A stretch of DNA of 64,000 nt from NCBI GenBank assembly GCA_016795485.1, contig JAEUHM010000048.1, positions 1 to 64,000 on the forward strand, read 5' to 3'. The DNA is from Verrucomicrobiaceae bacterium (GTDB lineage: Bacteria; Verrucomicrobiota; Verrucomicrobiia; Verrucomicrobiales; Verrucomicrobiaceae). Numbering within the stretch: position 1 is the first letter of the stretch; every line of letters begins with the position of its first letter. The notes beneath the pieces were generated by a model. It saw only the letters and a list, made by a program, of their open reading frames with translations. It did no database searches and was not told the origin of the DNA. Below are positions 34,815-44,600 of this stretch, one piece after another. The position numbers were made by a program, and so were the translations under genes.

Positions 34815-36647
34815 TCAGCTTTTGAAAGCCCGGACAGAGAGGATTTTCACTTTTCGGCTGCCTTGGGTCGTATCCGCTGGCAGTTCGGCTTCATCACCAG
34901 TCGTTTTGCCAATCAGCGCTCGAGCACTCTCTGACAAATAAGAGACAATGCCTTTCTCGGGTTCGCTGTCCCACGCACCAAGAATCGTGAACGTCTCGGA
35001 CGGACCGTCTGGAAGGTCCTGGATCGTAACAATCGTCCCAACTGCCACGCGATCCCCTGCAACACCTGTGAAATCAGTGCCTTGGGCGTGACGCAGCTCG
35101 CGCTCGTACTTATTTTGCAGCCGCAGAAGCACTGCCTGCTGTTGCTTGGCCGACTTGTATTCAAAGTTCTCACGCAAGTCGCCGTACTCGCGGGCAATCT
35201 GGATATCGCGTTTGTTCTGGGGGATTTTGACGTTGATGATGTCGTCCAATTCCTTCTTCTTGGCTTCAAGCGACTCCCACGACACGATCAGAGCCTCGTC
35301 TTTGCGTGCCGCTTCGTTTTCTTCCATCAGGCGCTCCATTTCGGGACGAGCCTTGATGATTTTGCCCATCAACGAGCGCTTTGTGAGTTCATCGAACACT
35401 GGGGTAGCGAGGATACGACGGGCGAGCAAACGAAGCTCCTCATCATCCGCATCAGCCACCATCTCTCCTAAAAGCGTACGGTCCTCAGCAAAAGCATCGC
35501 TCAAACGGCCCGTGCGCTTAGGCCCTCCTGCCACGTGATCATCTTCAAGAGCACCGAGGATCGCATTGCCAAGGTCCATGTCGAACACAGAGGCCGCGAG
35601 CCCCTTACGCTCTTTGCAAATCCAGATCAGCAAGTCGGTGGATAGCGTGCGATTCCGCACTGCTTTGCGGAGGAACTCCGCCAGAACATCCAATTGATCA
35701 TTTTCGTCCAGCACCGCAGTGATCTCAGATACCGCACGGCCACCCGTTCTGGTGAGGTGTGCTAGGGCTTCTTTGATCCAAGCGCCATCAGGAAATGCCT
35801 TCGGGAAAGAGCGATAAAGCCGACCCAACGAACTCACCGACAGGCTATTTACCACCTCGCTGATTTGTGGACGAGCCTCCCGCACGATGTCGTGCACACC
35901 CAGCGAATCTCCCGCTAGGGTTGCCTTGGCCGCCTCAGCAAGTTCATCACGGTGGAGCAACAATTGAAGACTATCCTTCAAGTTCAAACGCCAACTCTTC
36001 TTCACTGTCTCCGAAATATCAGAAAACACCTGGGAAAGTTCATCAGCCGCGTTTTCAAAAAGGTCCAAATCCTTCATGACCGCCGCCAGAGCATTCAGCT
36101 TCCCCTTGAGGTCGCGAGCACCCAGCAGATCCTTCACCATGATGGCACCTGGCTTCTCATCCAAGGTTCTCATGGTGATCGGATCACTTCTGCGGGCTGG
36201 CACTACGATGTGACGGCAAGACTTGAGGTCTTTCTTGGCCGCTTCCCACCATTTTTTGAAGTCGCTCGAACTTACAATCTTCGGAGTCAGCAACTTCTCC
36301 AGGTCATCAATAGAGAGGGTATTGCCACTGCTCTTCAGCGCCAACTCCACCAACTTGTCACGAGACATCGCCTTGAGTGAGTCGGGGTCCGCTACTCGCA
36401 TCGCAAGGATGTGCTCAGCGGGCAGAGGCACCAAGCTTTCCGCAGCAAAAGACAGCTTCATGGGATGACCCGCCTTGGTCTCAAAATCAATAATCACCCG
36501 GTCACCCAGCAAATCCCACTCAGCTATCTTTCCCAACCCCCAGCTCTTGTGCTGGCAGACCGCTCCAGGTTGCAACGCATCGATCTTGGCGGCATCGGAC
36601 GGGGAAAGTTTGGCGGCGGAAACAAGTTTCTGGAGCTCAGGGTGCAT
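34815..36647 (-). CDS. GreA/GreB-type transcription elongation factor with long N-terminal extension
   Basis: A 610-residue protein. The last 165 residues are a complete Gre factor: a coiled-coil hairpin whose tip reads AREYGDLRENFEYKSAKQQQ with both acidic residues used for RNA cleavage, then the FKBP-like domain (VGTIVTIQDLPDGPSETFTILGAWDSEP, GIVSYLSESARALIGKTTGDEAEL). Normal GreA is about 158 residues. The first 445 residues begin with an SH3/Tudor-like strand set (GAVCQHKSWGLGKIAEWDLLGDRVIIDFETKAG) that recalls CarD/RapA-type RNA-polymerase binding modules, and continue as helical repeats. The extension may tether RNA polymerase or mRNA; this is inference. The start at 36647 is MHPELQKLV. 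Confidence 0.9.
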   Translation of the reverse strand: MHPELQKLVSAAKLSPSDAAKIDALQPGAVCQHKSWGLGKIAEWDLLGDRVIIDFETKAGHPMKLSFAAESLVPLPAEHILAMRVADPDSLKAMSRDKLVELALKSSGNTLSIDDLEKLLTPKIVSSSDFKKWWEAAKKDLKSCRHIVVPARRSDPITMRTLDEKPGAIMVKDLLGARDLKGKLNALAAVMKDLDLFENAADELSQVFSDISETVKKSWRLNLKDSLQLLLHRDELAEAAKATLAGDSLGVHDIVREARPQISEVVNSLSVSSLGRLYRSFPKAFPDGAWIKEALAHLTRTGGRAVSEITAVLDENDQLDVLAEFLRKAVRNRTLSTDLLIWICKERKGLAASVFDMDLGNAILGALEDDHVAGGPKRTGRLSDAFAEDRTLLGEMVADADDEELRLLARRILATPVFDELTKRSLMGKIIKARPEMERLMEENEAARKDEALIVSWESLEAKKKELDDIINVKIPQNKRDIQIAREYGDLRENFEYKSAKQQQAVLLRLQNKYERELRHAQGTDFTGVAGDRVAVGTIVTIQDLPDGPSETFTILGAWDSEPEKGIVSYLSESARALIGKTTGDEAELPADTTQGSRKVKILSVRAFKS

Positions 36648-36742
36648 CCTGCTGGTTAGCCCAGTCAGCACAACTTGCAAGCACCGCTACCATTGACGGC
36701 TACGAATACCAGCAATGCGATGCCCAAGATGCCAAAAGCTGC

Positions 36743-37864
36743 CTATACGACAGGTATGACTTGGGCGTGGTGGGGGTGGAAGGTTGCCCAGATTTCGGAG
36801 TGGCGGGCGAGGGTTTGAGTGGCGCTATCTCGGCTGTGGGGGTGGTGAACTGTTAACCGGGTGCCTTGAAGCGCGAGAGTGGCTTGGGAGTGGGCGCCGA
36901 GGTAAAGGATTTCTTCGATTTGTCCACGTAGGTGGTTGAGGCCGGAAGTGGGGTTGGGGCTTTCGCTGTGGAGTCTGATGTCCTCTGGCCGGATAGAGAC
37001 ATTCACGGGTGTGCCTTGGGGGTGTTCAGCGAGAGTCGTTGCGGTAATCTCGCCGAGATGAGGGATGTTGATGCGACAGAGAAGGGGTTCGTCTGGATTA
37101 GCTTTGTCCGTTGATCCCTGGCACCAGTGGACGGTGCCGCTGATGAAGTTGGTGGTCCCTATGAAGGACGCAACGAAGGTATTGGCGGGCGATGAGTAGA
37201 TCTCACGTGGTGTGCCGATTTGTTCAACGCGACCTTCGTTCATGACAGCGAGTTTTTGCGAGAGTGACATGGCCTCTGTCTGGTCGTGGGTGACGAAAAC
37301 AAATGTGCCGCCGATCTCGCGATGGAGGGTGCGGAGCTCATTAAGCATGTGCTGACGGAGCTTGAGATCGAGCGCTGCGAGTGGCTCGTCCAGAAGCAGG
37401 ACGCGGGGGCGATTGATCAATGCGCGGGCTATGGCGACTCGTTGCCGCTGGCCGCCGGAGAGTTGTGCTGGGGTTTTTGAAGCGTGTTCTTCGAGTCGGG
37501 TCAGGTGGAGCATGGCATCCACGGCGTGTTGGATGTCTGCACGACTGCGTCCGGCCATCTTTGGCCCAAACGCGATGTTGTCCCTAGCGCTGAGGTGGGG
37601 GAAGAGAGCGTAAGACTGGAAGACGGTGTTGATCGGACGGCGCTCGGGCGGGAGCGATGTGATGTCGTCGCCATCAAGAAGAATGCGCCCCGTGTCGGGC
37701 GTCTCAAAACCTCCGGCCAACCGCAAAAGTGTAGTCTTCCCGCAGCCGCTGGGACCAAGCAGGGCAAACATTTGTCCTGCTTCGATTTCAAAGTGAACAT
37801 CGTCCAAGACTTTACGGTTGGAGCCGAAAGTCTTGGTCAGGTGTTCAAACGTTAATGCGGCCAT
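36743..37864 (-). CDS. PotA-like ABC transporter ATP-binding protein
   Basis: A 373-residue ATPase of the spermidine/putrescine, iron or sulfate (CUT1/POPT) importer class. Walker A is LLGPSGCGKTTLLRLAGG, signature AQLSGGQRQRVAIARAL, Walker B LLLDEPLAALD and the H-loop FVFVTHDQTEAMSL. A TOBE domain follows from about residue 285 (VNVSIRPEDIRLH), with ILYLGAHSQATLAL. The order and length match PotA/FbpC. No permease or binding-protein gene lies beside it in this window, so it is an orphan here. It is 30 bp downstream of the hypothetical gene at 37895. Confidence 0.92.
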   Translation of the reverse strand: MAALTFEHLTKTFGSNRKVLDDVHFEIEAGQMFALLGPSGCGKTTLLRLAGGFETPDTGRILLDGDDITSLPPERRPINTVFQSYALFPHLSARDNIAFGPKMAGRSRADIQHAVDAMLHLTRLEEHASKTPAQLSGGQRQRVAIARALINRPRVLLLDEPLAALDLKLRQHMLNELRTLHREIGGTFVFVTHDQTEAMSLSQKLAVMNEGRVEQIGTPREIYSSPANTFVASFIGTTNFISGTVHWCQGSTDKANPDEPLLCRINIPHLGEITATTLAEHPQGTPVNVSIRPEDIRLHSESPNPTSGLNHLRGQIEEILYLGAHSQATLALQGTRLTVHHPHSRDSATQTLARHSEIWATFHPHHAQVIPVV

Positions 37865-37894
37865 GGCGTCTGAGGGCGCTCGCGTAAGGGTGGC

Positions 37895-38488
37895 CTATGA
37901 GTCCTTCCGGAGATTGACGCTGATGGGCTCCGAAACGAATGGTTTAGCTGCCAGAAGATCCTTGTCTTTTGAGCTGATCTGAACGTCTCCTGTGATGCGG
38001 TCCGAGATGTTGTCTGCCTTGGTATCAAAGCGAAGAGTGACCTTGCCAAGGAGCGTGCCGCCCTCAAAGAGGCCGTATCCACCGAGGTCCCAGCCAAAGC
38101 CGGTGATACGGAACGGCTTGCCATTGATCTTCTCTACCTCCGGAATGGAGAGACCTGCCTTGAGTCCGTTGGCAAACTTCCATGCTTTTCCCACGACGAT
38201 GGCTTCCACGGCATGCTTCTCATTATCAATCTGCTCCAAGACGAGATGAAACTCACGATCTGTGCCAGGATAGACTTTGAGGCCTTCCAACTTCGTGCCT
38301 TCAGGACCGTCTAACTCTGCTGGCACCATGTTATTGGCACCGACAGCTGTTTTGACACCCAGAAGAGTCATTCCTGAGCTGATGGGCCCTATCCGGCATT
38401 CCTTGCCGAGAGTGATCAAGCTGTCTTTGTCATCGGCAGCGAGCGTTGCGGCGGAGATTAGAAGAGTAATGGCAGTGCGGCGAATCAT
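37895..38488 (-). CDS. hypothetical exported protein
   Basis: A 197-residue protein with a signal peptide (MIRRTAITLLISAATLA). The mature part has a segment ISSGMTLLGVKTAVGANNMVP and GLSIPEVEKINGKPFRITGFGWDLGGYGLFEGG, a pattern I have seen in hypothetical proteins of several phyla without knowing a function. The Ser-Ile-Pro-Glu-Val-Glu-Lys-Ile-Asn-Gly-Lys-Pro phrase resembles the SmpA/BamE-type helix-loop, but this is weak. It could be cotranscribed with the ATPase gene downstream. Confidence 0.78.
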   Translation of the reverse strand: MIRRTAITLLISAATLAADDKDSLITLGKECRIGPISSGMTLLGVKTAVGANNMVPAELDGPEGTKLEGLKVYPGTDREFHLVLEQIDNEKHAVEAIVVGKAWKFANGLKAGLSIPEVEKINGKPFRITGFGWDLGGYGLFEGGTLLGKVTLRFDTKADNISDRITGDVQISSKDKDLLAAKPFVSEPISVNLRKDS

Positions 38489-38650
38489 AGGATGACGAAA
38501 AATGAGTTAATTGATAAACAAGCTACTGATGACTGAAATCCGACAACTTTACCAGCAAGAGGTTTGGCGCACCTACGATTGAAAATGATGAAGGTTGCCA
38601 AAAGGATCGACTTGGCGAGAGCGGCGAGATACGAGATAGTCTGAGATCAA

Positions 38651-39781
38651 ATGATGCGTCAGGCAGTCAGTTTTGTGCTTTGTGTGTCCGCACTCGTGCT
38701 TCGTGGTGCAGAGAGGCCGCGCGTGGATTTCATTGAGAATATTCTAGAGCAGTCGGACATGGCCTACACGACAGGCATGAAGAACTTGGTGGGCGAAGTG
38801 GTGAAGGCGGCGGGCGCGGATGCGGCTCAGGAGGCTGCCTTGGCTAAAGCGGCAGACGCAGCCGTTAAGGAGAAGATGGAGCGCTCCCAGAATGACCTTT
38901 GGTCGACGTGGGACAGCATGCAGATCGACGGTCAGGTCAATCAAGCCGCGTACTGGCAAGCCTATCAAAAACTGCCAGCTGCCCAAATGACGCCCGAGCG
39001 CTTCCCAGTTTGGGAAGAGGCGGTCAAGCAAACGCTCAACAAGGAGCAGTTTACCAAATGGGAGGTCGTTGCCAAAGCTAAGCGAGACCGCATTGACAAA
39101 GCAGTGCAAACCTGTCTGGACAAGGGGCGCGAAATGTGGGTGACCAAACGGACTGAGTTGAGAACGGCATTCGTTGAGTCACTCGCGGACCAGCTTGGAC
39201 TCTCAGCGGACCAGTCCAAGGCACTGCTTTCTGGCTCGGTAGAGGCCGTGAAGACTGCTGCTACCAAGTGGGGCGGTGAGGTGGAAGCCCGACTGCGCAA
39301 TTACGTGAAAACGGCGTTTATCGGGCAAGCAGATGCACAGTTGCAGAACCTGGAGAATGGCACGATGGCGATGGGTGGAGAGGATGATGAGGTGGCGCTG
39401 CAGGCAGAAGTGGATGCCTGGGAAGACTTGGTGAAAAAGGTGCTGACGCCTGATCAGCACGCAAAATTGGTGGCTCAGGAGGAACGTAAACGCGAGCGCA
39501 GACTCCTCTCGGTAAGCCAAGTCATCGTAGCAGAGATCGACCGCAAAGTTTTGCTCTCAGACCAGCAGCGAGAGAAGTTGGAGGAACTGGTAAGACGTTC
39601 CGTGCGGAGTTCCGAGGCGCGAGTGGAGATGTTGCTGAGCCTTCCTTATGTGAACAGTGAGATGCTGCTCGCCCTGGCGTCTGGTGTGAAGGAGGAAGAG
39701 ATCAAATCCATCCTGGAACCGGGACAATGGACAGGATGGAAGGAGGCTTCCACCCGCGTATCACTTTACTTAGACCGATGA
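38651..39781 (+). CDS. secreted helical protein, paralogue 1 of the exported operon
   Basis: A 376-residue exported protein with a signal peptide (about residues 1-20, MMRQAVSFVLCVSALVLRGA). The rest is almost all helical and highly charged. I see three degenerate helical repeats: about 43-90 (MKNLVGEVVKAAGADAAQEA), 172-215 (VESLADQLGLSADQSKALLS) and 290-325 (VIVAEIDRKVLLSDQQREKL). Each has a Leu-x-x-x-x-x-x-Leu-Ser-x-x-Gln core. It shares the C-terminal block and repeat with the next gene, so the two are paralogues. Trp residues are spaced before each repeat end (LWSTWDS, WGGEVEARLR). It is first of four coupled genes ending at 44933. No family recognised; a periplasmic scaffold or chaperone-like role is a guess. 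Confidence 0.82.
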   Translation: MMRQAVSFVLCVSALVLRGAERPRVDFIENILEQSDMAYTTGMKNLVGEVVKAAGADAAQEAALAKAADAAVKEKMERSQNDLWSTWDSMQIDGQVNQAAYWQAYQKLPAAQMTPERFPVWEEAVKQTLNKEQFTKWEVVAKAKRDRIDKAVQTCLDKGREMWVTKRTELRTAFVESLADQLGLSADQSKALLSGSVEAVKTAATKWGGEVEARLRNYVKTAFIGQADAQLQNLENGTMAMGGEDDEVALQAEVDAWEDLVKKVLTPDQHAKLVAQEERKRERRLLSVSQVIVAEIDRKVLLSDQQREKLEELVRRSVRSSEARVEMLLSLPYVNSEMLLALASGVKEEEIKSILEPGQWTGWKEASTRVSLYLDR

Positions 39782-40650
39782 GTATGAAGTGCATCAGCCT
39801 ACTGACATGGATCACCACCGCTTGGATTGCGTCAAGCAGTGCGAGGGGGCAGGTCATGCGTGCAGAGGACCCTGGAGCGGTGCAGAAGGTGGTCGAGAAC
39901 CCGGAACTGACGGATCAAGAAAAGGTGGACCGCATTGTGAATGACTCATTGTTAAAAAGCGATGAGAACAAAACTGCGGCTGCTCTCAAACAGATGGAGT
40001 TGGTCATTGGCGACATTGAACGAGTGACAAAGCTGCCACCAGAGCGGCTAAAGATGCTACAAATCGCGGCCAAAGGCGCTGTCGATCGCAGTCTCGATAG
40101 CTGGAGGGTGGCGCAGGAGTCTCGAGTGCGTGAACAAACAACGAACGTGGGTTTGGAAGGTCTGGAAGAACGGCTTACTTCGCTGGGTGAAATCCAAACG
40201 GCAAATGCCGCACCACAAGACAGCACGGCGTGGAGTGCCTACGTCGCTAAGGCCCTACAGCCGAATGAAGTGAAGGCTTGGATCGAGGCTCAGGCCGCTC
40301 GAGCGAGTTATCGCGCGTCTGCCCTAGCCGGGCTGTTGGTTTCTGAAATGGAGCGCAAGTTGCATTTGAGTGTAGAACAAACCGACAAACTTGAGCCACT
40401 GCTGAAACGTGCGTTTGAAGATTACCTGCCTGACATGGGTAACTACATCGACCGCAACAGTGGCATTGATTTTCGCTTGCTCATGTTAGTCATCCAAGGT
40501 GTGCCACCAGAAACGAGGCAAGGGATTCTCACCCCAGCCCAAGAAGCGCACTTGCAGACACTTACCGGTGACCTGACCGGTTGGTGGCAGTCCATTCAAC
40601 AAGCTCATCAACGCAGATTAGGCATCGGTCGGCCACAGGGCGTGCAATAA
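39778..40650 (+). CDS. secreted helical protein, paralogue 2 of the exported operon
   Basis: A 290-residue exported protein with a signal peptide (MSMKCISLLTWITTAWIASSSARG). The ATG overlaps the stop of the previous gene by 4 bp, which decides the start; a longer frame begins at 39727. Its body is helical. The blocks MELVIGDIERVTKLPPERLK and VSEMERKLHLSVEQTDKLEP align with the repeats of the upstream protein, and both proteins share the ending LLML-x3-GV-x2-E-x4-IL-x-P-x-Q. It lacks the first repeat of its neighbour. Function unknown. Confidence 0.82.
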   Translation: MSMKCISLLTWITTAWIASSSARGQVMRAEDPGAVQKVVENPELTDQEKVDRIVNDSLLKSDENKTAAALKQMELVIGDIERVTKLPPERLKMLQIAAKGAVDRSLDSWRVAQESRVREQTTNVGLEGLEERLTSLGEIQTANAAPQDSTAWSAYVAKALQPNEVKAWIEAQAARASYRASALAGLLVSEMERKLHLSVEQTDKLEPLLKRAFEDYLPDMGNYIDRNSGIDFRLLMLVIQGVPPETRQGILTPAQEAHLQTLTGDLTGWWQSIQQAHQRRLGIGRPQGVQ

Positions 40651-40663
40651 GTCCAGCAACACC

Positions 40664-41692
40664 ATGAAACTTCCGGCAATACTGCTCCAACTTCTCTTTC
40701 TGTTTCAGATGGCATCTTCGGGCTTAGCCCAAGGGCCTGTTTTGCGTTTTGGTGGCGAGGTTCCGCCGGAAGTAGACATGATTTACGACCGGGGACTTCA
40801 GTGGCTCGCCTCCAAGCAGGACACCAACGGCCATTGGCAGGATGGTTACTCTGGAGCAGGTGTGGATGGCTTGTGTTTGATGGTGTTCCTCGCTAGTGGC
40901 GAGGACCCAAACTATGGCAAATACGCAGGCAACATCCGCCGGGGATTGCGGGCGCTGATTCAGTCCCAAGAGGGAACCTCCGGCTACCTACCCAATAGCA
41001 TGTATCACCATGGATTTGGCATGCTTGCGTTGGCCGAAGCGTATGGAGTGGTTGATGAATCGCTCCTGTGGGATGGAAGTAGCGGAAACAAGGTGCGGGG
41101 AATCGGAGAAGCACTAGATCTTGCAGTGCGTTGCGCGGTGACTTCTGCCAAGCGAAATCCGCTTAAAGCTTGGCGCTACTCGCCAGACGCCTCAGACGCG
41201 GATACTTCCGTAGCAGGCGCAGTCCTGATGGGACTTCTAGCCGCACGCAATGCCGGCATGGCCGTTCCGGACGAAACAATTGATGGTGGGCTGGAATACA
41301 TGCGCCGCAGCACGTCGAAATCTGGCTACGTTGCCTATTCAGGCGGATTCGGTGGCATGGGTGAATCAATGGCACGTTCCTCGATTGCCGCTTTGGTGTT
41401 TGCCGTTAGCAAACACAAAGATTGGGAAGAGTATGCAGCGACTCTGAAGCATATCATGACCGATTTGGAGCATCGGGAGGGCGGACATCCAGAATACTAC
41501 CGCTATTATGCCGCCCAGGCGCTGTTTCAGGGTGATTACGAGGCCTGGCAGAAGTGGAATGCAGCGACGATTCGCTCTCTGAAAGAGACGCAGGCTCCAG
41601 ATGGGTCCTTTTCAAATGGATCCTACCAGACGGCGATGTCACTTCTGGCCTTGGCGTTGAACTATCGTTTTCTTCCTGTGTATGAGCGGTAG
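40664..41692 (+). CDS. secreted terpenoid-cyclase/prenyltransferase-like toroid protein
   Basis: A 342-residue exported protein with a signal peptide (MKLPAILLQLLFLFQMASSGLAQ). The body has the alpha/alpha-toroid repeat typical of the squalene-hopene cyclase, prenyltransferase-beta and alpha-2-macroglobulin thioester class: GLQWLASKQDTNGHWQDGYS, ALIQSQEGTSGYLPNSMYHH, ADTSVAGAVLMGLLAARNAG, GLEYMRRSTSKSGYVAYSGG and SLKETQAPDGSFSNGSYQTA with QTAMSLLALALNY. The DxDD cyclase motif is not seen, so it is probably not a cyclase; similar proteins occur in Planctomycetes as unknown secreted proteins. It lies 13 bp after the previous gene and overlaps the next by 11 bp. Confidence 0.87.
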   Translation: MKLPAILLQLLFLFQMASSGLAQGPVLRFGGEVPPEVDMIYDRGLQWLASKQDTNGHWQDGYSGAGVDGLCLMVFLASGEDPNYGKYAGNIRRGLRALIQSQEGTSGYLPNSMYHHGFGMLALAEAYGVVDESLLWDGSSGNKVRGIGEALDLAVRCAVTSAKRNPLKAWRYSPDASDADTSVAGAVLMGLLAARNAGMAVPDETIDGGLEYMRRSTSKSGYVAYSGGFGGMGESMARSSIAALVFAVSKHKDWEEYAATLKHIMTDLEHREGGHPEYYRYYAAQALFQGDYEAWQKWNAATIRSLKETQAPDGSFSNGSYQTAMSLLALALNYRFLPVYER

Positions 41693-44600
41693 GAGATTCC
41701 AATCAGCCATTCTTTGCCTGAGTACTTTGTTGATTGCGACTGGTTCGCAAGGACAAGGGGTCATTGAACTCAACAGGAATGGCATTCCGATGGTGGGCGG
41801 TGGAGTCATTGTGAATGGTGTTCTCCGTTCAACGACTTCCCTGCGGTCAAATCACCCCGAGAGCGACATTCGGCATCCTCGTCTTGTCTGGAAGAATGGT
41901 GAAGTCATGGAGGGGAACCTCCAAGCGGCTGATGATAAAACTTTGCGGTGGCGCGCAGAATCGCATGAGCCCGCATGGCGTGGCGACTTGTTCGCCGAGC
42001 CGATGCGCCTCGATTTGGGCGCTCTCAGGAGGGTGGATTTTCCGAAAGCTTTCCTTCCACCGCCGATTGAGCCATTCGCCATCGCATTGGCAAACGGTGA
42101 TCGGTTGTTTGCCGACATTGTGGGTGCGACCGAGTCAGGGTTGGTAACTACATCACGTCGGCACGGGCCACTCACGATCGCTCTCTCATCAGTGGTAAGC
42201 ATCACACGGCTCAAGGACGAGCAGGTGATCTATTCCGGACCCACCGCATTGAACGGGTGGCGGCAGATCGATGCTGACCGCGCGAATCTGGAGCCAAAGT
42301 TTGCCATTGGTGAGCAGGGAGGGCTAAAGATCACAGGCTGGAATCGCAGCGCGTTTCTCGCACTGGAGCTGCCTGATCGCGGCGAACTGCGAATCCAGTT
42401 AACATCAAGCAGCAGGCCCGGCTTTGCCATTGGGTTTACCCGCTCCAACTCTGCGGGCTTGTTTGTAGAGACTTGGTCCGACGAACTCGTCATTGCAGAG
42501 GTCAATGGATTTGTGCCAGTGAAAACATTGACCGAGGCTGACACGTCTATCGACCTTCGTGTGGTATGGGATAAGGCCGCTGGGCGCACGGCGGTCCATG
42601 ACTGGAGTGGGAAGAGACTTGCCGAGATCCCATTGCACTTAGGAGTGAGTTCAGTGCCGGGCGTTCTGATCAAAAATAAGCGCGGTGACCTCACCGTGAA
42701 GCACCTGAGCGTGCGGAAATGGGATGGAACGGCGCTTCTACCTCTGGGAGGTGATGAGAGTTTGGTGGAACTGACGGATGGTAAGGTGATCAAAGGAGAA
42801 CTGACCGCTGGGCAGAACGGAACTGATTTCCAAGTGCGTTCCACTGAAGGGCTTCTTACACCGCTCTCGATCGAGCAGTTGAGGAGCTATCGTCGGCCTT
42901 TACCAGCACCCGTTGCACGGAGTGTGACACGCATTGAATACGACGATGGGACCCTGATCTCCGGTGATCTTGCGAGCATCCACGCAGACGTTGCCTCAGT
43001 GAAGTCTGAGTTATCGCCGCAACCTCTTACATCGCGTCTGGAAGGGGCCGCGCGGATCAAGTTAGAGGAAAAAGGAGTCGACAGCGCACCGATGGAGCCA
43101 CCCGTTGAAAAACAGTTCAGGTTGGTAGTGGGCACTCATTCTCTAGCAGGGCAAATTGAGGGCACGGGAAGCGATACGTTGATGTGGCGACCCACTGGCG
43201 CGCTATCTTCTGTGGCTTTGCTGACTGACCGCGGTGCCTTTGATATTCAAGGCCCAACGGTTGAACTAAAGCCGGAGCAATCCAGCCCCGCTGTCTTCAT
43301 CTTGAAGGGTGGACAACTTCTTCCAGGAACGCTTCAGTCTGTTAGTGATGAGGGAGTGAAGCTTTCCAGCCCATTTGCTTCCGTCAAAGAACTCGCCGCG
43401 GCTCACCTCCATGCCATACACTTTAGGGACTTAGCAATGCTACGACCACGGGGTTTGGATGACCCTTCATGGAGGCTCGTCAAAGGCAATGAGTTAGACG
43501 TCGAAAGGAAGGGAGCTGCTCTGCTATTGAAGAATCGGGCCAAATATGGACACCCTTCGATCCTTTCCGGCGATGAGATTCGATTTACCTTCAACACGCC
43601 GGAAAACTACGGCGCGATGGCTGTAGAGTTGTTCAAGGACGACGTCAACAGCACTCAGCGTGCAGGCACTCTTCATCTCATGCGCTCCGGCAATCAATTT
43701 TGGTGCGCTATTGAGCGCGCTGACGGGCAGTCTCGCTCCTCAGACTATGTAGGCAACATCAAGCCTGGTCCGGTGAAACTGCTGCTCCTTATTCGCGATG
43801 GCATGATGGAAGTCCGTGCTAACGGAACGCCGCTAGTGAATGCAGCGTTGCCCAATACGGATCGGAAAGGTCAGGCCCTCACGTTTGGATCGTCTGAAAT
43901 GTGGGGTGGAGGTCAAAGCACAACCCTTGAGGTGTCTGACTTCCAAGTCATAGCTAGGCCGGACCATTTGCCCATGCCAGCCATTGACGAGAAGAGTCGT
44001 GACATGGCATTGACTGTCCCACGCTTCCGTAAAGAGAATCAACCCCGCCACTTATTGCTCGCTCCCAATGGCGATGTTTTGCGTGGTAAGATTGAATCCA
44101 TAAACGCAGACAAGCTCGTGTTCCTGTCAGGTCTAGAGTCCATGGAGATACCACTGAAGCGCGTCCAATCCGCTCTTTGGTTGCAACCACCTGTTGAGAA
44201 ATCAACCGAACAGCCCCCTGCCACAGCGGAGACTGGCGTTTATCATCTTATGTTACATGATGGAGGCCGTTTCAGTCTGAAAGTTGACCGTTTTGATGCT
44301 GATTCGTTGCACGGAACCAGTGAAGTGCTGGGTGAATGCACGGTTCCCTACCAGGTAATCTCAATGATTCGCAACGCCGCCATTCCTCCTACTGCTGCCC
44401 TTGCAGCTTATGCTGGATGGCAACTAAAGCCAGCTCCAGAACCTGTTTTGCCAGAAAATGGCGGCCAGTCTTCTCCATTGCTCGGGAAACCAGCTCCACC
44501 GTTCACGATTCAGCGTTTAGGTAGTGTGCCGTTCGACCTTCAGCAAGAGCGTGGCAAAGTGGTTGTTCTAGATTTTTGGGCCACGTGGTGTGGCCCCTGT

